This document shows, in pieces, positions 29,533 to 32,432 of a stretch of DNA of 32,432 nucleotides (positions are counted from its first letter, which is position 1; every line of letters starts with the position of its first letter). Where the stretch lies: NCBI GenBank assembly GCA_035529855.1, contig DATKVX010000003.1:1-32432 (forward strand). Direction: 5' to 3'. The notes under the pieces are model-generated. The model had not been told where the DNA came from. It saw only the letters and a list, made by a program, of their open reading frames with translations, and ran no database searches. This stretch comes from a bacterium. GTDB lineage: Bacteria; RBG-13-66-14; B26-G2; WVWN01. Position numbers and translations under genes: made by a program.

Positions 29533-31107
29533 TTAGAACGAGCTCTCCAGCGAAACCTTAAGGCCGGTGAACGACACCTCTGTCTGGCACACGCCGCTCG
29601 AGCATACCCGGCCTCCCCGCCGCGAGCCGTAACCGACCGACAATACTTGGTTTTGGAAGACCTTGTTGTACCACGACAGGCGAACCTCGCCCCACAACCA
29701 GTCATTCTTGTACCGGTACGTGGCCGGGATATAGTTTACGGGGTCGCCGGGGTCCACCAACTCCTGCTCCGTTTCGTCCGAATCCTCGTAACTTACGGTC
29801 AAGCCGAGCCAGGAGGAATACGTATAACCGACGTCGGCGCGGTTGGAGACGAATACCCCAGCTACCGTGTAGTCGGTCTTCTCCTCGCGCGCGAACTTCG
29901 TCGAGAACGAGTGACTATCCCACGGCGTCCAACTCACCGCCAGCGAGGGCGTGCGTTTGATGTCGCCCGACTTGTCCTCGCCAAAATAATTCAATTTCCC
30001 TAAATACTCGTACCCGCCCTCGACGACGACGGGCCAGGGCAAATCGTAGCGGACATTAGCGAAGTATTGCTCGACCTCAACGGCCTTAACGTCATTTTCG
30101 CCGACCTTGTCGTCGGCGTAGCTGTAGCCGCCGCGCGCCCGGACGTCGCTCACCGGGTTGGCGGACGCCTGTACGTAGTAGCCCCACTCGCCGCTACTCG
30201 GGCTATCCAACCCCGTTATCATGTATTCGTCCACCGAAACGGGGGGCGGGTTGTTGTAGCGGTACGCGAGGTCGTCGTACAACTTGTATTGGAACGACAG
30301 GCTCGAGCGCGGTAGATACCCGGTAACGATGCCGTAGAAACCTTTTCCTTCTACGTCCTCGGCGAAAACGGCGTCGTATCCGTCGCGAAGGGCGTACTCG
30401 CCGTACAGGTCGAAATATTGCCACCCGCCGCCCAGGCCGCCGGCGTAGAGCGTATTTTCTTCGGTGGGGTAACCTTGTGCTGGTGCATTTACGTTCTTAA
30501 CTTCCGCCCGGACCGCGGAACCGGTGAGGTAGAAGAAGTCCACCGGCTTTACCGTCAATTGGCCGCCGGCGACTTTATCCTTACCTATCTCTTCCGGGCC
30601 TTCGGCAGTCACTACCTCTATCTGGCGGGAACTCCGGCCCCACAACGCGGTGACGTCGCCCCATTCCCGTCCGCCGACGGTGATGCACGCTTCCGCGACG
30701 CCGCCGTCGAGTCGTTGGTAAACGTCGAGGTCGCGGTCCTCGTACGAGCGCAACGTTAAACCTTTACCCAACGTTTTGTCGTAGTTGCCGGCGCGAAGGT
30801 CGAAGATGTCGTCGCGGTAGCGGGCGTAGCGTTGCACTATTTCGTTACCCTCGGTATCGAATTTTTCCTTTTCGGTCGTTTCGATTACCGGCCGGCGGGG
30901 GTGGTCGAACTCGGCCTCGACGCCGACGGCGAACCGCCACGCCCAGACCTCCGTCTGGAGGATGTCCCACGTCCAGCGGTGGTCGTCCTCGCGTTGGCGC
31001 ATATAGACGGCCTCGTTGGTGCCGTTGACGGAGAGCCAGTCCGTTACGCTTACCGCGCCCGCGCCCGCCGCGGCCGTTAAAACTAAGACGAAGATCTTCC
31101 TATGCAA
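29533..31107 (-). CDS. outer membrane beta-barrel protein (DUF6029-like)
   Basis: A 524-residue protein with a signal peptide (about 1-18) and alternating aromatic/hydrophobic strands through its whole length, ending in VSLESSF with a terminal Phe, as expected of a BAM-assembled barrel. LRAGNYDKTLGKGLTLRSYEDRDLDVYQRLDG resembles DUF6029-type barrels as I remember them. It has a C-x4-C pair in the last hairpin (VCSSGVCQ) and one more Cys near residue 140. It starts with TTG (31107-31105), with GGAGGG 7 nt upstream and overlapping the end of the thioredoxin gene, so the two are coupled. Confidence 0.82.
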   Translation of the reverse strand: MHRKIFVLVLTAAAGAGAVSVTDWLSVNGTNEAVYMRQREDDHRWTWDILQTEVWAWRFAVGVEAEFDHPRRPVIETTEKEKFDTEGNEIVQRYARYRDDIFDLRAGNYDKTLGKGLTLRSYEDRDLDVYQRLDGGVAEACITVGGREWGDVTALWGRSSRQIEVVTAEGPEEIGKDKVAGGQLTVKPVDFFYLTGSAVRAEVKNVNAPAQGYPTEENTLYAGGLGGGWQYFDLYGEYALRDGYDAVFAEDVEGKGFYGIVTGYLPRSSLSFQYKLYDDLAYRYNNPPPVSVDEYMITGLDSPSSGEWGYYVQASANPVSDVRARGGYSYADDKVGENDVKAVEVEQYFANVRYDLPWPVVVEGGYEYLGKLNYFGEDKSGDIKRTPSLAVSWTPWDSHSFSTKFAREEKTDYTVAGVFVSNRADVGYTYSSWLGLTVSYEDSDETEQELVDPGDPVNYIPATYRYKNDWLWGEVRLSWYNKVFQNQVLSVGYGSRRGGRVCSSGVCQTEVSFTGLKVSLESSF

Positions 31108-31110
31108 GTT

Positions 31111-31644
31111 CTAACCCTCCTCGGTGACGTCGTCGACGTCGGGCTGGGGTTCGCGAGCCGCGAAATATTTCTCTATTTCCGCTTGCATCTTCTTCTCGTC
31201 GCCTTTGCGGTAGCCGCTGTGTTCCCATATGACGTCGCCCTTGGCGGTAACGAGGAACGCGTAGGGATTGCCGGGGATGCCGAGCGTTTTCACCAACTCG
31301 CCGTCCACGTCGAGCAGGGTATCGAACTTAAAGCCCTGGCCCTTGAAATAGGGCTTAACCTGGGAAGAGGTGCGGGCGCTGTCCGTCGACACGGCCACGA
31401 CGCCGAACCCCTCGTAATCGCCGGCGAACTTGTTTATCTCGATCAGCTCATCCTTACACGGAGCGCAACCGGTGGCCCAGAAGACGAAAGCCATGAGCTC
31501 GTACTTCGCCGCCAGGTCGTCGAAGGTTACTTTCTTGCCGTCTACGTTACAGAGTTTAAAATTGGGGACCGTCTTCGCGGCCCAGGTTGGAGTCGCGACC
31601 GCAAGTAAAACCACCGCCGCCGTTAATATCGCTCCGGTCCTCAT
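31111..31644 (-). CDS. exported TlpA-like thioredoxin-fold protein
   Basis: A 177-residue periplasmic redoxin. A signal peptide (about 1-22, ATPTWAA) leads to an AhpC/TSA-Redoxin-like thioredoxin fold with the active site FWATGC60-A-P-C63-K, VVAVSTDSA and the cis-Pro loop GIPGNPYAFLV. CxxC chemistry as disulfide reductase or oxidase in the periplasm is expected. An additional Cys is at residue 32. TAGGAGGT lies 5 nt before the ATG. The barrel protein gene follows after 3 nt. Confidence 0.93.
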   Translation of the reverse strand: MRTGAILTAAVVLLAVATPTWAAKTVPNFKLCNVDGKKVTFDDLAAKYELMAFVFWATGCAPCKDELIEINKFAGDYEGFGVVAVSTDSARTSSQVKPYFKGQGFKFDTLLDVDGELVKTLGIPGNPYAFLVTAKGDVIWEHSGYRKGDEKKMQAEIEKYFAAREPQPDVDDVTEEG

Positions 31645-31670
31645 CGGTACCTCCTAAAAAAGATATCGCA

Positions 31671-32432
31671 CTATCTCGCTACGACGTTTAAAGGTGTTAT
31701 CTCCCCGAACCGCTCAAACACGGGATAATCCAGGAGGTAAAACTCGCGGCCGGGGAACATCTCGGCCAATTCGCGGTTCCGTTCGCCGTTGTCCCGGGCG
31801 AAGACGACGCGGTCGTCGAGGAACGGCGAGCCGGGCATAGAAGACAAACAGGCCTCGCGCGGTTTTATTATCACCACCGCTCTATCCGGGATAGACGCCG
31901 CGACGCGCCGGCGCATAGCCGGGTCCGTCCACGACGACGTACCGATACGCCCCCCACCCGAATAATATCCCCGTAACTGCGGCAACGACGCCGCTAGATT
32001 TACGGCCGTTAGGGCCGCGAACACGAACGCCGCCAAACCTTCGCCCGCCTCTTCGAATCGCCGCTGCGCCTTAGCCGCTAGTATAACAAAAAACCGCGCC
32101 GTTATAAAGGTCAGGCAGAACCAGGCCGGGTAATACGCGCCGGCGTCCCAGCCCCCCGCGGCGTCCCGCAACGGCAACTGCGCGAGGACCGTCAACACGG
32201 CCGCGGCGTAGAGCGCTTTCTCGAAATCGCCCGGGGGCGGCTTCCAGAACAGCCGCCATACCGCCGGGACCAGGCACAACAGCGGCCAGCCGAACGCCTC
32301 GGTCGACAACGCCACCACGCCCCGCGCCGCGGCGGAAATAGCGTCCCGGAACCCATAACCGGCGCCGAAGCCGAAATAAGGCGCGTCGGCGAAAAACCGC
32401 GGCGGCAGGAAGACGTTGCCCGTCTGGCGCCA
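31671..32432 (-). CDS. GT39-like polytopic membrane glycosyltransferase, C-terminal part (5' end beyond window)
   Basis: The minus-strand frame is open from the window edge to a TAG at 31673-31671, 253 residues. It begins VFLPPRFFADAPYFGFGAGYG, continues with an FGWP-type helix (EAFGWPLLCLVPAVWRLFW) and at least two further membrane segments, and ends with a soluble domain (VVIIKPREACLSSMPGSPF...EFYLLDYPVFERFG). The FLPPRF...GFG and FGWP features are those of GT39/ArnT-like polyprenyl-linked sugar transferases as I know them. The GTG at 32318 is internal and not the true start. It may use the rhamnose or another lipid-linked sugar, but that is inference from context. Confidence 0.7.
   Translation of the reverse strand, partial: WRQTGNVFLPPRFFADAPYFGFGAGYGFRDAISAAARGVVALSTEAFGWPLLCLVPAVWRLFWKPPPGDFEKALYAAAVLTVLAQLPLRDAAGGWDAGAYYPAWFCLTFITARFFVILAAKAQRRFEEAGEGLAAFVFAALTAVNLAASLPQLRGYYSGGGRIGTSSWTDPAMRRRVAASIPDRAVVIIKPREACLSSMPGSPFLDDRVVFARDNGERNRELAEMFPGREFYLLDYPVFERFGEITPLNVVAR

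Noticed and set aside
1-32432. CRISPR array, tRNA/rRNA genes, complete insertion sequences
   Set aside because: I saw no regularly spaced repeats, no cloverleaf with matching T-arm consensus, and no intact transposase with terminal inverted repeats. A covariance search would be more sensitive for degenerate tRNAs.

Overview
The window is GC-rich bacterial DNA, densely coded on both strands. It comes from a Gram-negative-type (two-membrane), probably anaerobic organism. The outer membrane is implied by a TonB-dependent receptor, a TolC-like channel and a second large beta-barrel. Anaerobic metabolism is implied by a four-subunit pyruvate:ferredoxin oxidoreductase (order gamma-delta-alpha-beta), a polyferredoxin membrane protein and a radical SAM enzyme. 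GatB points to transamidation for Gln/Asn-tRNA. I cannot name the phylum; the mix of conserved housekeeping genes with unfamiliar secreted proteins would suit an uncultured candidate phylum. I see no CRISPR array, tRNA, rRNA or complete mobile element.

Layout. 1-3000: a possible end of an unidentified gene, then a consensus promoter, a Cys/Met-metabolism PLP enzyme, and two paralogous LppM-like lipoproteins, the second with its own promoter. 3114-3719: recR, convergent with a secreted five-repeat beta-propeller-like protein. 4562-4912: an AT-rich divergent control region with a 15-bp stem-loop in the leader of porGDAB (4913-8002). 8189-11657: a TolC-like channel, MacA-like adaptor and LolD/MacB-like ATPase with no permease gene. 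11674-14601: a COG0731-like radical SAM protein, a tiny Cys-rich protein, a GT2 glycosyltransferase, a possible 54-residue ORF and a zinc-type dehydrogenase. 14654-16696 (minus): a TonB-dependent receptor followed by a 44-residue membrane/helix protein. 16757-20290 (plus): tadA, a Tat-exported DUF362 protein coupled to a NapH/NapG-like fusion, and a stand-alone LigD-type phosphoesterase domain.

20297-32432 is one long minus-strand run of closely spaced or overlapping genes. In transcription order they are: a GT39-like membrane protein (cut by the window edge), a TlpA-like thioredoxin, an outer-membrane barrel, a Memo-family putative lipoprotein, rmlC-like, rmlA, a TPR-like anchored protein, DUF72, a thermonuclease, rmlB, rmlD, hflX and gatB. 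The four rml functions together make dTDP-L-rhamnose, so this is partly a cell-surface carbohydrate locus with unrelated genes interleaved.

Gene expression signals are clear. Several sigma70-like promoters (TTGACA/TATAAT variants, 16-18 bp spacers) can be read directly. Some place the predicted transcript start at or within about 10 nt of the start codon with no Shine-Dalgarno sequence, which suggests leaderless mRNAs. TTG and GTG starts are frequent. The most distinctive items are the structured por leader, the hidden 44-residue gene behind the TonB receptor, the NapH/NapG fusion with an internal Tat-like motif, the Memo-family protein with a lipoprotein-like signal and an apparent loss of a metal-site cysteine, and the permease-less exporter.
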